Shown: positions 17,977 to 27,716, counted from the first letter of the stretch. The stretch is DNA of 64,000 bases from Martinezella dioscoreae (GCF_009176305.1 NZ_BLAJ01000010.1:1-64000); one strand, 5' to 3'. Numbers and translations: made by a program. Notes: generated from the sequence alone by a model not told the origin.

Positions 17977-18082
17977 TTAGAGCATTTCCGCTTTTCTTCG
18001 AATCGCGAAAACGCTCTATCTTCTTATTTTTACGCAGTTCCGGACGCAAAACCGCTTCGCACTTTTGCTGGAACTGCTCTAG
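17977..18082. repeat. Dispersed ~105 bp palindromic repeat, copy 1
   Basis: The unit runs from TTAGAGCATTTCC to GGAACTGCTCTAG and contains two hairpins. Its 3' half, built on TTCCGGACGCAAAACCGC then TTCGCACTTTTGC, is almost identical to the copy at 62968-63073. It fills the gap between the convergent tadD and lysE-type genes. Confidence 0.8.
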
Positions 18083-18119
18083 CGGAGGGGTTGAGGCGCA
18101 CGCCCGGTAGCCGTAGGCC

Positions 18120-18764
18120 TTAACGCCAGATGTGGCGCGGCAACCCCTCGGCGACAAGCCGCGCGCCGAGGGCGCCCATCACAACGCCGGCCACCCGATC
18201 TATCCATAGTTTCGCACCGAGATAGATGGCGCGCGGCCGGTTCGAAGAAAAGGCCAGCGTTACCACCGTGTACCAGCCTACTTCGACCAGGAAGACTGCG
18301 GGCGGAACCGTAAACAGCAGCCAGGGAGCCGGAGCCGCCGGCAGAAGTGCGGCAAAGATACTGCCGTAGAAAATGGCTGTCTTCGGATTGCTGAGCTGCG
18401 TGCCGAGCGCAAAGAGGAAATTGCGCATCACACCGCCTGCAGCCGGCGTCGTTGGTGCATCGATGGGAAGATCGTCCGCGGCGCTGCGCCAGATGCGGAT
18501 GCCGACATAAATCAGATAGAGGCCACCGGCGACTTTTAGCGCCAGATATAGCCATTCGACTTTCATCAGCAATGCGCTCAAGCCGAAGAGGGCCAAGGTC
18601 GCGAAAATGACGCTGCCCGTTCCCATGCCGAAGGCCGCGGCAAGACCTGCCTTGCGTGAGCGGGAAACAGCGATGCGCGAAACGAGCACGAAGCTTGGGC
18701 CGGGGCTCACCGCTCCGATGAAGACTGCCGCGATGACACTGAAAAATATTGCCAAGGATGACAT
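18120..18764 (-). CDS. LysE/RhtB-family exporter
   Basis: 214 residues with six hydrophobic segments. The N-terminus contains the family motif GAVSPGPSFVLVSR (about 17-30), and the C-terminus shows a conserved helix after KLWIDRVAGVVMGALGARL. It exports amino acids or related compounds. The ATG at 18764 has GGGAGG (18771-18776) upstream, so the longer frame to 18878 is rejected. It lies between the tad genes but has no known pilus role. Confidence 0.9.
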   Translation of the reverse strand: MSSLAIFFSVIAAVFIGAVSPGPSFVLVSRIAVSRSRKAGLAAAFGMGTGSVIFATLALFGLSALLMKVEWLYLALKVAGGLYLIYVGIRIWRSAADDLPIDAPTTPAAGGVMRNFLFALGTQLSNPKTAIFYGSIFAALLPAAPAPWLLFTVPPAVFLVEVGWYTVVTLAFSSNRPRAIYLGAKLWIDRVAGVVMGALGARLVAEGLPRHIWR

Positions 18765-18887
18765 GCGAGACCTCCCAATATGGGCTACACGAACGCCCGG
18801 CGCCTTTCCGGAACGATGCGCCTGACGCCCGTCGGCGATATTGCGTGGAAGATAACCATGCCCGCATGCCGCGAGCAAGTCGGCGGC

Positions 18888-19865
18888 TCAGAATTTGTCC
18901 ATTGCCTGAATGATCGCCGGGCCGAGAATGACCGCCATCAAGACCGGCAGGAAGAAGACGATCATCGGTACGGTGAGCTTCGGCGGCAGTGCGGCCGCTT
19001 TCTTTTCCGCCTCGTTCATGCGCTCGTCGCGGCCTTCCTGTGCCATGACACGCAAGGCCTGCGAGAGCGGCGTACCATAGCGTTCCGCCTGGATGAGCGC
19101 CTGCGTGACCGATTTGACGAGTTCGATCTGGGTGCGGGCGGCAAGATTGTCGAAGGCGGTGCGGCGATCCTGGAGGAAGGAAAGCTCGGCTGTGGTCAGC
19201 ACCATTTCCTCGGCGAGTGCCGGGGACTGCTCGGCCATTTCCTCGGACACGCGATGCATGCCGGCTTCGATTGAAATGCCAGACTCCACGCAGATCAGCA
19301 TCAGGTCGAGCGCATCCGGCCAAGCGCGCTTGATCGATTTCTGGCGCTTGGTCACCAGATTGGAGATATAGATGTTCGGCGCGTAGAAGCCCAGATAGGC
19401 GAAGCCGATGACGCCAAGCAGCCGGATCGGCAGGGGCTTTGCGGCAAACCAGCCGAGAACGAAGACGATGACGATCGCAACTGCCAGAAAAAGGAAGGGC
19501 AGCAGGAATCGCGCCACCAGGAACATGTTGAGCGCATTTTCAGAACGCAGGCCTGCAGACCGCAAGCGATTGACGGTATTGGCATCGACAAGCGCATTGC
19601 GCAGGTTGAACCGCTCGACGATCTGTCTAACGTTTCGATTGTTGTGGCTGCGCAGCGATGCCTTGCCGCCCTCTGCGCTCAGCCGTGCGCGTTCACGGGC
19701 GCGAATCTGTTCGCGCTCTGTCGACACGGCCTTCATGCGCTTGCTGAGATCGCCACGCTCCAGCAGCGGTATGGCGATCGTGTAGAAGGTCGCGAAGACG
19801 GCGATGGCAACCACAACGGCAAGAAGGGTGCCAGGATCGGTCAAATTGGCTGCCAGATCGGACAT
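18888..19865 (-). CDS. tadC: Tad pilus inner-membrane protein TadC (T2SF domain)
   Basis: 325 residues. An N-terminal helix (~12-32), a pair of helices around 115-160 and a C-terminal helix (LTVPMIVFFLPVLMAVILGPAI) surround the GspF/T2SF cytoplasmic domain with RAWPDALDLMLICVESG and ERYGTPLSQALRVMAQE. TadC pairs with TadB as the platform that the CpaF ATPase drives. It is the last gene of the minus-strand tad operon. Confidence 0.93.
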   Translation of the reverse strand: MSDLAANLTDPGTLLAVVVAIAVFATFYTIAIPLLERGDLSKRMKAVSTEREQIRARERARLSAEGGKASLRSHNNRNVRQIVERFNLRNALVDANTVNRLRSAGLRSENALNMFLVARFLLPFLFLAVAIVIVFVLGWFAAKPLPIRLLGVIGFAYLGFYAPNIYISNLVTKRQKSIKRAWPDALDLMLICVESGISIEAGMHRVSEEMAEQSPALAEEMVLTTAELSFLQDRRTAFDNLAARTQIELVKSVTQALIQAERYGTPLSQALRVMAQEGRDERMNEAEKKAAALPPKLTVPMIVFFLPVLMAVILGPAIIQAMDKF

Positions 19866-19886
19866 GGGCGACGCGGCTCCTTCCGC

Positions 19887-20894
19887 TCAGATCTCGAAAT
19901 TGACCATGTTGCGCATGATGAAGATGCCGAGCGACATCCAGATGCCGGCTCCAAGCAAGATCAGATGGCCGCGCGGATCGGTGAACAGGATCATCATGTA
20001 TTGCGGCGATGTCAGATAGACGAGCAGCATCACGATGAAGGGCAGAGCGCCGATGATGACGGCGGATGCCTTGGCCTCCATCGACAATGCCTTGACCTTC
20101 GCCTTCATTTTCTTGCGTTCGCGCAGCACCTTCGAGAGGTTGCCCAGGGCTTCCGACAGGTTGCCGCCCGCCTGCGCCTGAATGGCGATGACGATCGAGA
20201 AGAAATTTACTTCCTGCAGCGGCATATGGTTCGCGATGCGGGCGCAGGCGTCCGACATGCTAAGACCGACCTGCTGCGCCTCGACCACCCGCCGAAACTC
20301 CGTCTTGACAGGCTCTCGCGCCTCGCCAGCCACCAGCCGCACTGCATCGTTGAGCGGCAGGCCCGAGCGAAGCGAGCGCGTGATGAGGTCAAGCGAGTTC
20401 GGAAACTCTTCGAGGAACTTGCTTTGCCGGCGCTTGATGAGAAAGCCGATGACCCAGCGCGGCAGGCCGAAGGCAGACGCAAAGAACATTCCCAAAATGA
20501 CAAGAGGCGGCGCGCCGACGATGAAAAAGACCAGCATGACGAAAAGACCGAAGAGCACGCTGAAGATGTAGAAGCGCGACGGCGTCAACGACAGGCCGGC
20601 CTGCGCCAGACGCGCCTTGAGCGACTGCTTCTTCTTCGTATTTTCGCTCTGTCGCCGCTCCAGGTCCTTGAGTGTGTCCTGCACCGACTTGCGCCGCTTG
20701 GACATTTCCTGGACGCGATCGCGCGCAGCCTTGACCTTGACGCGATCGGTCTCAGCCTGCTTGACCCGGTTGACCCGGCTATCGGCCTTTTTCTGTGTCT
20801 CGATCCGTGAATAGAGAATGCCGTAGCAGACCGCGGCGGCGGAGACCGCCGTCAGCAGGACAATCAGCAGCACTATCGGATCGATACCAAACAT
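19887..20894 (-). CDS. tadB: Tad pilus inner-membrane protein TadB (T2SF domain)
   Basis: 335 residues. After an N-terminal helix and a long basic, coiled-coil-like stretch (~30-95) come two helices (~105-145), the T2SF domain (FPNSLDLITRSLRSGLPLNDA, GGNLSEALGNLSKVLRERKKM) and C-terminal helices. It is the partner of TadC. It starts 8 bases after cpaF ends and tadC follows 21 bases later. Confidence 0.93.
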   Translation of the reverse strand: MFGIDPIVLLIVLLTAVSAAAVCYGILYSRIETQKKADSRVNRVKQAETDRVKVKAARDRVQEMSKRRKSVQDTLKDLERRQSENTKKKQSLKARLAQAGLSLTPSRFYIFSVLFGLFVMLVFFIVGAPPLVILGMFFASAFGLPRWVIGFLIKRRQSKFLEEFPNSLDLITRSLRSGLPLNDAVRLVAGEAREPVKTEFRRVVEAQQVGLSMSDACARIANHMPLQEVNFFSIVIAIQAQAGGNLSEALGNLSKVLRERKKMKAKVKALSMEAKASAVIIGALPFIVMLLVYLTSPQYMMILFTDPRGHLILLGAGIWMSLGIFIMRNMVNFEI

Positions 20895-20902
20895 CGCGAG
20901 CC

Positions 20903-22387
20903 CTATTGCGCCTTCTGTTCCATCTCATCGAGGGCGGCTGCCAGACGCCGCTCCTCGTTATAATAGCGAGCACGATCCCAGAAATGCGGCTTGCCGATAC
21001 CGGTGGAGACGTGCCGCCCGATGATCCGGCCGTTCGCATCCTCGCCCTCGATTTCGTAGCGCATCAAATCCTGGGTAATGATCACATCCCCTTCCATGCC
21101 GATCACCTCGGTGATCTGGGTGATGCGGCGCGAACCGTCACGCAGGCGGGCAGCCTGGATGACGACGTCGACGGAGCTGGATATGATCTCACGGACGGTC
21201 TTGGCCGGCAGGCTGAAACCACCCATGGCGATCATCGATTCCATGCGGCTCAGGCATTCGCGCGGCGTATTGGCGTGGATCGTGCCCATGGAGCCGTCGT
21301 GACCCGTGTTCATCGCCTGCAGCAGGTCGAAGACCTCGGGTCCGCGCACTTCGCCGACGATAATGCGTTCGGGGCGCATACGCAGGCAGTTCTTGACGAG
21401 ATCGCGCATGGTGATCTCACCCTCGCCCTCGATGTTGGGCGGACGGGTTTCGAGGCGCACCACGTGCGGCTGCTGCAATTGCAGTTCGGCGGTGTCTTCG
21501 CAGGTGATGACGCGTTCGTCTCGATCGATATAGTTGGTCAGGCAGTTCAGAAGCGTCGTCTTGCCCGAGCCCGTACCGCCTGAAATGACGACGTTGCAGC
21601 GCACGCGGCCGATGATCTGCAAAAGCGTCGCGCCCTCTGGCGTGATGGCGCCGAAGCGGACGAGCTGCTCGAGCGTCAGCTTGTCCTTCTTGAACTTACG
21701 AATGGTGAGTGCAGGACCGTCGATCGCCAGCGGTGGGGCGATGACGTTGACGCGCGAACCATCGGGCAGGCGCGCATCGCAGATGGGGCTCGATTCATCG
21801 ACGCGGCGGCCGACCTGGCTGACAATGCGCTGGCAGATGGATAGAAGCTGGGAATTGTCGCGGAAGCGGATTTCGGATTCGACGGTCTTGCCGCCAACTT
21901 CGATGAAGGTCTGGCCGGCGCCGTTGACCATGATGTCGGCGATGTCGTCGCGGGCGAGCAGCGGCTCCAGCGGACCGTAGCCAAGCACGTCATTGCAGAT
22001 GTCCTCGAGCAATTCCTCCTGCTCGGAGATCGACATCGCGAAATTCTTGATCGTGATGATATCGTTGACGATATCGCGGATTTCCTCACGCGCCGCCTCG
22101 TTGCCGAGCTTGGAGAGCTGCGAGAGATCGATCGTATCGATCAGCGCGGAGAAGACCTGCGATTTCGTATCGTAATATTCTTCGGTACGCGCCACGCGAC
22201 GCCGGCTAGGCGTCTGCATCGGCGGCGGAGCGACCTGCTGACGTGGCTGCGCGGCATCACGGGACGGCTCTATGAGCACAGCCGGCGCCATTGGCCCGCC
22301 AGCGGGAGCGGGTGCACGCGCCGGTGCCGGCGGAGGCATTGCGCCGCCGCTCTTTGCAGGACCTTCACTTCCGCGCTTGCCAAACAT
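20903..22387 (-). CDS. cpaF: Tad pilus secretion ATPase CpaF/TadA
   Basis: 494 residues. A Pro/Ala-rich N-terminus of ~60 residues precedes the GspE/PulE-type ATPase core. Walker A is GGTGSGKTT, the Asp/His-box region is [22 protein letters not shown], and the Walker B-like segment is [13 protein letters not shown]. It powers pilin extrusion at the inner membrane. It lies in the operon between cpaE and tadB. Confidence 0.95.
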   Translation of the reverse strand: MFGKRGSEGPAKSGGAMPPPAPARAPAPAGGPMAPAVLIEPSRDAAQPRQQVAPPPMQTPSRRRVARTEEYYDTKSQVFSALIDTIDLSQLSKLGNEAAREEIRDIVNDIITIKNFAMSISEQEELLEDICNDVLGYGPLEPLLARDDIADIMVNGAGQTFIEVGGKTVESEIRFRDNSQLLSICQRIVSQVGRRVDESSPICDARLPDGSRVNVIAPPLAIDGPALTIRKFKKDKLTLEQLVRFGAITPEGATLLQIIGRVRCNVVISGGTGSGKTTLLNCLTNYIDRDERVITCEDTAELQLQQPHVVRLETRPPNIEGEGEITMRDLVKNCLRMRPERIIVGEVRGPEVFDLLQAMNTGHDGSMGTIHANTPRECLSRMESMIAMGGFSLPAKTVREIISSSVDVVIQAARLRDGSRRITQITEVIGMEGDVIITQDLMRYEIEGEDANGRIIGRHVSTGIGKPHFWDRARYYNEERRLAAALDEMEQKAQ

Positions 22388-22463
22388 GTCTTCGATCCAA
22401 TTCTACTGCTGCTGCATGGCTTTCACGAACGATTGGTTTCGGAATCCATGCGAAATCATAGGG

Positions 22464-23735
22464 TTACTTCCGCTTTAAAAGGCCAAGCAAACCGCCCTTT
22501 CTTGCCTTCTTCAAAGCAACACGCCCGGTGACGATGTGCGATATCTGCGAGAAAGTTTCCGCAATCGGCGACTTGGGATCAGTCTCGGAGATCATCTGCC
22601 CGCTGTTGGCGGCATTGCCGAACAGGTTGATGTCAAAGGGTATGATGGCAATCGGGTCCGTTTCCAGCGGCGCGCAGAATTCCGAGGGATTGATCTCCGG
22701 ACGCTTCGGCATGCCGACCTGATTGAGAATGAGGTGCGGCGCCTTATCGTTCGGCCGAAGCTTTCGCAGAGCATCGATCAGGTTCTTGGCGTTGCGAAGA
22801 TTGGCGAGATCTGGCGCGGCACAGATGACGACCTCGTCTACCGCGCCAAGCACCGAGCGTGTCCATTCCGTCCAGACATGGGGCACGTCGAGAACCGCCA
22901 CCGGCGCGCTGCGCTGGAGAACGTCGAGCACCGGCAGGAATGCCTGCCCTTCGAAATCATAGGCGCGGTCCAGCATCGAGGGCGCGGCGAGCAACGACAG
23001 ATGCTGCGAGCATTTGGTCAGGAGCCGGTCGAGAAAAACCTCGTCGAGGCGTTCCGGCGCATAGACGGCCTCGGCTATCCCCTGAGCCGGGTCCTGGTCA
23101 AAATCGATATTGGCGGTGCCGTAGGGCAGATCGAGATCGGCGAGAATGGTTTCGGTCGAGAAGAGGCTGGAGATGCCGAAGGCGCAATTATGGGCGATGG
23201 TGGATGCGCCCACCCCACCCTTGGCACCGATGAAGGCAATGCTGCGGCCGAGCGGTTCGGCATCGGGGTCGATGAAGATCGATGCCACCGCCGTCATCAG
23301 ATCGATCATATCGGTCGGCTGTACGATATATTCTGAGATACCGTTGCGGATGAGTTCGCGGTAAAGACCGATGTCGTTGTGATAGCCGACGATGATGACC
23401 TTGGTGCTCGGATCGCAGACGGCGGCGAGCGGTTCGAGTTCCGCCAGGAGGCCGCGTGGGTTGGCGCGCGTCTCCAGAATGATCAGGTTCGGGGTCGGCG
23501 CCGAGGCGAACATGTTCGCCGCAGCCGCCACACCGCCGCTGGTGATCCGCAGGCTGACCTTGGACATGCGCCGATCGTTGGCGCACTGATCCATCACCTG
23601 CTGCAGCTGCTCGCTTTCGCAAAAAGCATGTATGGAAATACGCGGCAGCGGCCGCAGATTGTCGAGATTGCCCGAGCGCGAAGCTTCCTCCGCTTCCGGG
23701 GCAGTCGAGCCGATATCGTATTCGATGGCGTTCAT
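22464..23735 (-). CDS. cpaE: Pilus assembly ATPase CpaE/TadZ (ParA-like)
   Basis: 423 residues from the ATG at 23735, behind AGGATGAG. Residues ~45-160 form a receiver-like domain. A MinD/ParA domain follows with the deviant Walker A GAKGGVGASTIAHN and DLDLPYGTANIDFDQDP. In Caulobacter and relatives CpaE/TadZ localises the pilus machine to the pole. The longer frame to 23861 overlaps cpaD and is rejected. Confidence 0.93.
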   Translation of the reverse strand: MNAIEYDIGSTAPEAEEASRSGNLDNLRPLPRISIHAFCESEQLQQVMDQCANDRRMSKVSLRITSGGVAAAANMFASAPTPNLIILETRANPRGLLAELEPLAAVCDPSTKVIIVGYHNDIGLYRELIRNGISEYIVQPTDMIDLMTAVASIFIDPDAEPLGRSIAFIGAKGGVGASTIAHNCAFGISSLFSTETILADLDLPYGTANIDFDQDPAQGIAEAVYAPERLDEVFLDRLLTKCSQHLSLLAAPSMLDRAYDFEGQAFLPVLDVLQRSAPVAVLDVPHVWTEWTRSVLGAVDEVVICAAPDLANLRNAKNLIDALRKLRPNDKAPHLILNQVGMPKRPEINPSEFCAPLETDPIAIIPFDINLFGNAANSGQMISETDPKSPIAETFSQISHIVTGRVALKKARKGGLLGLLKRK

Positions 23736-23766
23736 GATCTCATCCTGTTGCGCCAGCCTCTTGCGT

Positions 23767-24540
23767 TCAATTTCCGCTACCGAAGCCGCCGACCGTCGCC
23801 GTGCTGGTCGGAGTTGAGCCGCTGCGATAATCGCTGATGACCTTGCTGCGCTGATCGGCATCGATCGGTGTCATCGCGCGCGGCGAAATCAAATCGGTCG
23901 GATTAGCGACCTGCGCTGCCAGATTGTGCTGGGTCGCACAGCCGAAATTATAATAGTTCTGATTGTCGAATGCGTTGTCGGAAAGATCGTCCGGCCACTG
24001 GCCGCAGGCGTTGGTGGCCGCCGTCGTTGCGGTAAAGCGCAGGCGGATCGGCGCAGCATCGCCCGGGCCGCCCGCCGGGTAATAGCTGTTGACGATTCGC
24101 GCCGACGGAATACCGTTCGTGACCAGCTCCCGACGGATTTGTGAGTTGAGCGCCGATGCGGCGAAGGCATTTGGCGATTGCCGCGGCGACAGGATTTCCA
24201 CCGTGCCGCTTGCATGGGCGCGATAATCCTGAACGAAACCGCGAACCGTATCGCGCATGCCTGTTGTCAGGTGCCGGTCACTGGCCGCGACCGGTATATC
24301 GACGCTATGCTCCTTTTCGGTGAGCACGATGGGATGCCGTTGGCGATAGTCATCCCTGATGGCGCTCGTCGTCATGCCATCTGGGGAGCCCGCGCAACTG
24401 CTGACGGCCGATATCAGCGCCAATGTCGGGAGGATCAGCATCGATCTTGAAAAACGAGGCCGGGCACCGCCGGGTGTATTGCGTTCGAGGCTGGCCATCT
24501 CTTGCTCTCTCGTTGACCTCGTTGAAAAGGCTGGCGTCAT
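23767..24540 (-). CDS. cpaD: Pilus assembly lipoprotein CpaD
   Basis: About 257 residues. The lipobox is SAVSSC, and the protein has the CpaD features HPIVLTEKEHSVDIPV and a C-terminal NFGCATQHNLAAQVANPTDLISPR with the conserved Cys. It is an outer-membrane lipoprotein that helps the CpaC secretin. The start at 24540 follows GAGGAGCGGG and overlaps the cpaC stop by three codons or so; a start at 24498 would give a more usual signal-peptide length. The ambiguity does not alter the mature protein. Confidence 0.9.
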   Translation of the reverse strand: MTPAFSTRSTREQEMASLERNTPGGARPRFSRSMLILPTLALISAVSSCAGSPDGMTTSAIRDDYRQRHPIVLTEKEHSVDIPVAASDRHLTTGMRDTVRGFVQDYRAHASGTVEILSPRQSPNAFAASALNSQIRRELVTNGIPSARIVNSYYPAGGPGDAAPIRLRFTATTAATNACGQWPDDLSDNAFDNQNYYNFGCATQHNLAAQVANPTDLISPRAMTPIDADQRSKVISDYRSGSTPTSTATVGGFGSGN

Positions 24541-24551
24541 GGTCCCGCTCC

Positions 24552-26084
24552 TCACTTGTAGATGAAGCCGACTGTGCCGTGGAAATCGGCATCGGCGACC
24601 GGCGGACCATCCTTGCGGCCGTAGATCTTGTTGACACGGTTCATGAAGAAGACACCGGCATCGTTCGTCGGAGAAAAATTGTCGTCGGGGCGGGCAAGCT
24701 TGTCGCGCGCTACGGGGCGCACGAGATAGGGTGTCGCGATAATCACAAGCTCGCTCTCATCCCGCTGGAAGCTCTTCTGACGGAACAGGGCACCCAGGAT
24801 CGGAATCTTCGATGCACCCGGCGTTCCCGAGGTCGTCTGCTGCACGTTATCGCTTAGCAAGCCGGCAAGCGCGATCGATCCTCCGGATGGCAGCTCGACC
24901 GAAGTATTGGCGGCACGCTGGTTGTAGGTCGGGGTGGATGACGATGCGACCGGTTCCGAGACCTGGGTCTGCACATGCAGGCTGATGCGGCCGCCGGCCA
25001 GGACCACGGGCGTGAAGGCCAGCGTGATACCATAGGTATAGGGCGTAATCGTCGTGTTGCCATCCTTGTCAGTCGTGGAATAGAGCGTCTGACCACCGGA
25101 ATTGAAGGTAGCAGCCTGTCCGGAAATGGCGGTCAATGTCGGCTCGGCCAAGGTGCGCACGGCGCCTGCCTGCTCGAGAGCATTCAGATAGGTGCTGATA
25201 TTGTATTTGCCGAGCGCGTATTTGAAGAGGGTCGAGATACCACCCGCGCCGGTAGCGTTGGTGGGATCGCCGTTTACTCCCAGGAAATTCGTGGTTCCGC
25301 TGTTTCCGATGTTGCCGAGTTGAGCGACGCCCAGGCCGGAGGAATTGCTGACCAGGTTGTCGAAACCAATTTGCTTCAGGACGCTGCGCTTGATTTCGGC
25401 GACGGTCACCTTGAGCGTCACCTGATCCTCGCCTTCGATCTGCAGCATGTTGACGATCTGCGAGGTCTGCCGTCCTTCGGCGAAAATGGCGACTGCGTTG
25501 TTGTCGCCGCTGCCGGAGGCAGTCTGGTTTCGTGTCGTCGCTTCGCCTCCCTTGAGGAAGGCTTGGGCGAGCTGCTGTGCGCGGATCGAATCCTGCGGCG
25601 TGCGCACGATGCCGGTGAGGACGATGTTGTCGGAGATGATCTCGACGTTGATATCGGAATCCGGGATGAAGCGCTTGATATTATCCTGCAGGCCAGCAAT
25701 ATCGCGCTCGATCTGGAGATCGAGGCTGACGATCTCCTTGCCGTCGGCGCCGAAGATGAAGATGTTGGTCTGGCCGACCGTCTTGCCGAAAAGGTAGATG
25801 CGGCGCGAGGTCCGCGTCACCGCATCCGCCATCTTGGGATCGGAGACAAGGATGTCATGGGCATCGGCCGGCAGATCGACGACAAGCGCCTTGTTGAGAC
25901 CAAGCTTCAAGGTGCGCTTCGTGCCAAGGCCGGCAATCGTGACGATACTGTCCGAGCCGCCCGCAAAAGCCGCGGGCGTGCGCAGAAAGGCCGGAACATC
26001 TGCCAAGGGCAGGCCAGCAAAGGCGACCGAGAAGGAGAGGCTTACGGCAAGGGGGAGGCTGGCTTTCTTGCTTGTCTTTAACAT
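24552..26084 (-). CDS. cpaC: Tad pilus outer-membrane secretin CpaC/RcpA
   Basis: 510 residues from the ATG at 26084 (GAAGGGG upstream). After a signal peptide comes the pilus N-terminal domain (~50-120, LKLGLNKALVVDLPADAHDI), a BON/NolW-like domain and the secretin domain with GITLAFTPVVLAGGRISLHVQTQVSEP. The C-terminal SELVIIATPYLVRPV is typical of secretins. It forms the outer-membrane pore of the Tad machine. The small plus-strand gene at 28312 carries a second copy of its N-terminal domain type. Confidence 0.95.
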   Translation of the reverse strand: MLKTSKKASLPLAVSLSFSVAFAGLPLADVPAFLRTPAAFAGGSDSIVTIAGLGTKRTLKLGLNKALVVDLPADAHDILVSDPKMADAVTRTSRRIYLFGKTVGQTNIFIFGADGKEIVSLDLQIERDIAGLQDNIKRFIPDSDINVEIISDNIVLTGIVRTPQDSIRAQQLAQAFLKGGEATTRNQTASGSGDNNAVAIFAEGRQTSQIVNMLQIEGEDQVTLKVTVAEIKRSVLKQIGFDNLVSNSSGLGVAQLGNIGNSGTTNFLGVNGDPTNATGAGGISTLFKYALGKYNISTYLNALEQAGAVRTLAEPTLTAISGQAATFNSGGQTLYSTTDKDGNTTITPYTYGITLAFTPVVLAGGRISLHVQTQVSEPVASSSTPTYNQRAANTSVELPSGGSIALAGLLSDNVQQTTSGTPGASKIPILGALFRQKSFQRDESELVIIATPYLVRPVARDKLARPDDNFSPTNDAGVFFMNRVNKIYGRKDGPPVADADFHGTVGFIYK

Positions 26085-26098
26085 GGTCTCGCCCCTTC

Positions 26099-26914
26099 TC
26101 ATTGCGGTTTCGGCCCGCTGGGGCCGTCGGTTACGATCGCTCCCGATTTGATGACCTGGATCATGCTGCCGCCATTGTCGCCGGCCAGCAGATAATCGGC
26201 GGCCGTCGTATCGGGCTGCTGCGCGTCGGCAACGGAGCGCAGTGCCAGCGTCAGGCGATCGGCCATCTGGTGGGCAACCGCCAGGACCTTCGTTTGATCC
26301 GGCGTCAGCTCTAGCGTCGCGGTTGCGCCGACGACGGCCTTGCTTCCATCCTGCTTTTCCTCGATCTGCTGATCGACTGCCAGGACGCGAACGTTGCTGA
26401 GCACGGTTTCGGTGACGAGCTGCTGCTGCGAACCCTTGCGCACCATGATGACATCGACGCGGTCATTCGGAAGGATGAAACCGCCTGCGCCGGTGGCGAC
26501 GGAAATCTCGGTGGCGACGGCGCGCTTGCCCGCCGGTAGCAACGAAGAAAGGATACGGCTGTTGGAATCGGCGACTTTTTCCTCGCGGATCGGCTCGCCC
26601 TCGAATATCGGCAGGCGAACAACGGCACCGGTCAGATCTTTCAGCGCATTAGGGCGCTCGCGTTCGGTGATGAGACCTTTGACGATGCCGCTTTCGGGCC
26701 AGGGCATCCAATGGATTGATTGCTCGTTCAGACGCGAACCGACGGGCAGATTGGCACCGGCAACGAGGACATTGATCGTCGCCTCCTTCTCCACCACCGC
26801 CGCAATCTGCTGGGGAACGATATCGCGCGAACCAGCCAGGCGCATCGCGAGCAAACCGGCCATCCCGGCCGCGACGGCTGCCACTGCGAGTATCATTATG
26901 CGAGCGGGTTTCAT
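26099..26914 (-). CDS. cpaB: Pilus assembly protein CpaB/RcpC
   Basis: 271 residues. One N-terminal membrane helix is followed by an SAF domain (ANLPVGSRLNEQSIHWMPWP) and the RcpC domain with GFILPNDRVDVIMVRK. CpaB is a periplasmic partner of the secretin. The ATG at 26914 has AAGGA at a proper distance; the one at 26920 is too close to it. The gap upstream holds a large inverted repeat at 26969-27019. Confidence 0.93.
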   Translation of the reverse strand: MKPARIMILAVAAVAAGMAGLLAMRLAGSRDIVPQQIAAVVEKEATINVLVAGANLPVGSRLNEQSIHWMPWPESGIVKGLITERERPNALKDLTGAVVRLPIFEGEPIREEKVADSNSRILSSLLPAGKRAVATEISVATGAGGFILPNDRVDVIMVRKGSQQQLVTETVLSNVRVLAVDQQIEEKQDGSKAVVGATATLELTPDQTKVLAVAHQMADRLTLALRSVADAQQPDTTAADYLLAGDNGGSMIQVIKSGAIVTDGPSGPKPQ

Positions 26915-26968
26915 GGTCATTCCTTGAGGAACAGGATTCTTCGCCCTGCAGAATGACCGATAATTGGT

Positions 26969-27019
26969 GTAATTATGGTTAATGGCTGGTTACATTTATT
27001 GTTATTTAACCATGATTAC
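26969..27019. promoter_or_regulatory. Inverted pair of TTAACCAT motifs upstream of cpaB
   Basis: GTAATTATGGTTAA (26969-26982) and TTAACCATGATTAC (27006-27019) are reverse complements at 13 of 14 positions, with a 23-base spacer. Each arm contains TTAACCAT, a half-site reported for the CtrA cell-cycle regulator in alphaproteobacteria. It lies 55-105 bases before cpaB. Promoter control of the cpaB-tadC operon is inferred. Confidence 0.5.
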
Positions 27020-27086
27020 TTGGTGTATATTAGGCCTCTCTTGCAAAAAGATCGCCTATACTCCTCCATGAAGGTTCAGAGCACTT

Positions 27087-27590
27087 TTAAGTCGCTGCCG
27101 CCAGAAGAACCGCCGAGGAGGGGAAAGCAAGCATCCCGCCAATCGCGATGGCGATTCCGTAAGGGATTTTTTTGGCACCCGTCAATGAATGCGGCAAGGG
27201 CAAGCCCATAGCCATGATGGTGATAGCCTGCGATCTCAGCATGATGACCAAAACGGTGACTGCGCCGCCGATGAACGCCACGTAAACCAGGAATTCTATG
27301 AGTGAAGAATCGAACCCGAACCAAAGCGCAGCCGCCGCGAGCAGCTTCGCATCGCCGCCGCCCATGATGTTCAGTGCGAACAGCGTAAAGCAGGCAAAGA
27401 ACACAGCGCCCGCTCCGGCAAGATGCATGGCGATTTCAGGGGCCGAAAGCCCCGAAATCGGCGCCAGCACAAAGAAGGAGACCGCAAGCACCAACGACAC
27501 GCGATTCGGGATCGTCATGGTCAGCAGATCCGAGATCGCCGCGATCGACATGCAGAGCGGGAAGATCAGCAATGTTGCCGTTTCAAGCAT
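27087..27590 (-). CDS. cpaA: Prepilin peptidase CpaA/TadV (A24)
   Basis: 167 residues with about five membrane segments. The two catalytic aspartates are visible, one in AAISDLLTMTIPN near the N-terminus and one in NIMGGGDAKLLA, the GxGD motif. It cleaves the Flp prepilin encoded just upstream. The ATG at 27590 is favoured, although the ribosome site is weak; 27617 is the outer limit. Confidence 0.92.
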   Translation of the reverse strand: MLETATLLIFPLCMSIAAISDLLTMTIPNRVSLVLAVSFFVLAPISGLSAPEIAMHLAGAGAVFFACFTLFALNIMGGGDAKLLAAAALWFGFDSSLIEFLVYVAFIGGAVTVLVIMLRSQAITIMAMGLPLPHSLTGAKKIPYGIAIAIGGMLAFPSSAVLLAAAT

Positions 27591-27619
27591 TGAAGATAAA
27601 CCGCCTTTTGCGACCAAGA

Positions 27620-27659
27620 TAAAAAAATCGAAAACCGCTCGCAGAGAGAACGGTTTTCG
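27620..27659 (-). terminator. Rho-independent terminator after the flp pilin gene
   Basis: On the minus strand CGAAAACCG and CGGTTTTCG form a perfect 9 bp stem around a 13-base loop, followed by ATTTTTTT. It lies between flp and cpaA and would let the pilin be made in excess over the assembly genes. Confidence 0.85.
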
Positions 27660-27716
27660 TTAGCAATACCAAACCTTGCAGAAGCAGGGTTGGTTTCAGG
27701 GTGTTATTATTACACC

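Noticed and set aside
18079-19323. 414-residue minus-strand frame overlapping tadC and the LysE gene
   Set aside because: It overlaps two genes with clear family motifs in the better frames and has no motif itself.
19644-20810. 388-residue plus-strand frame opposite tadB/tadC
   Set aside because: His/Asp/Arg-rich shadow of two T2SF-domain genes.
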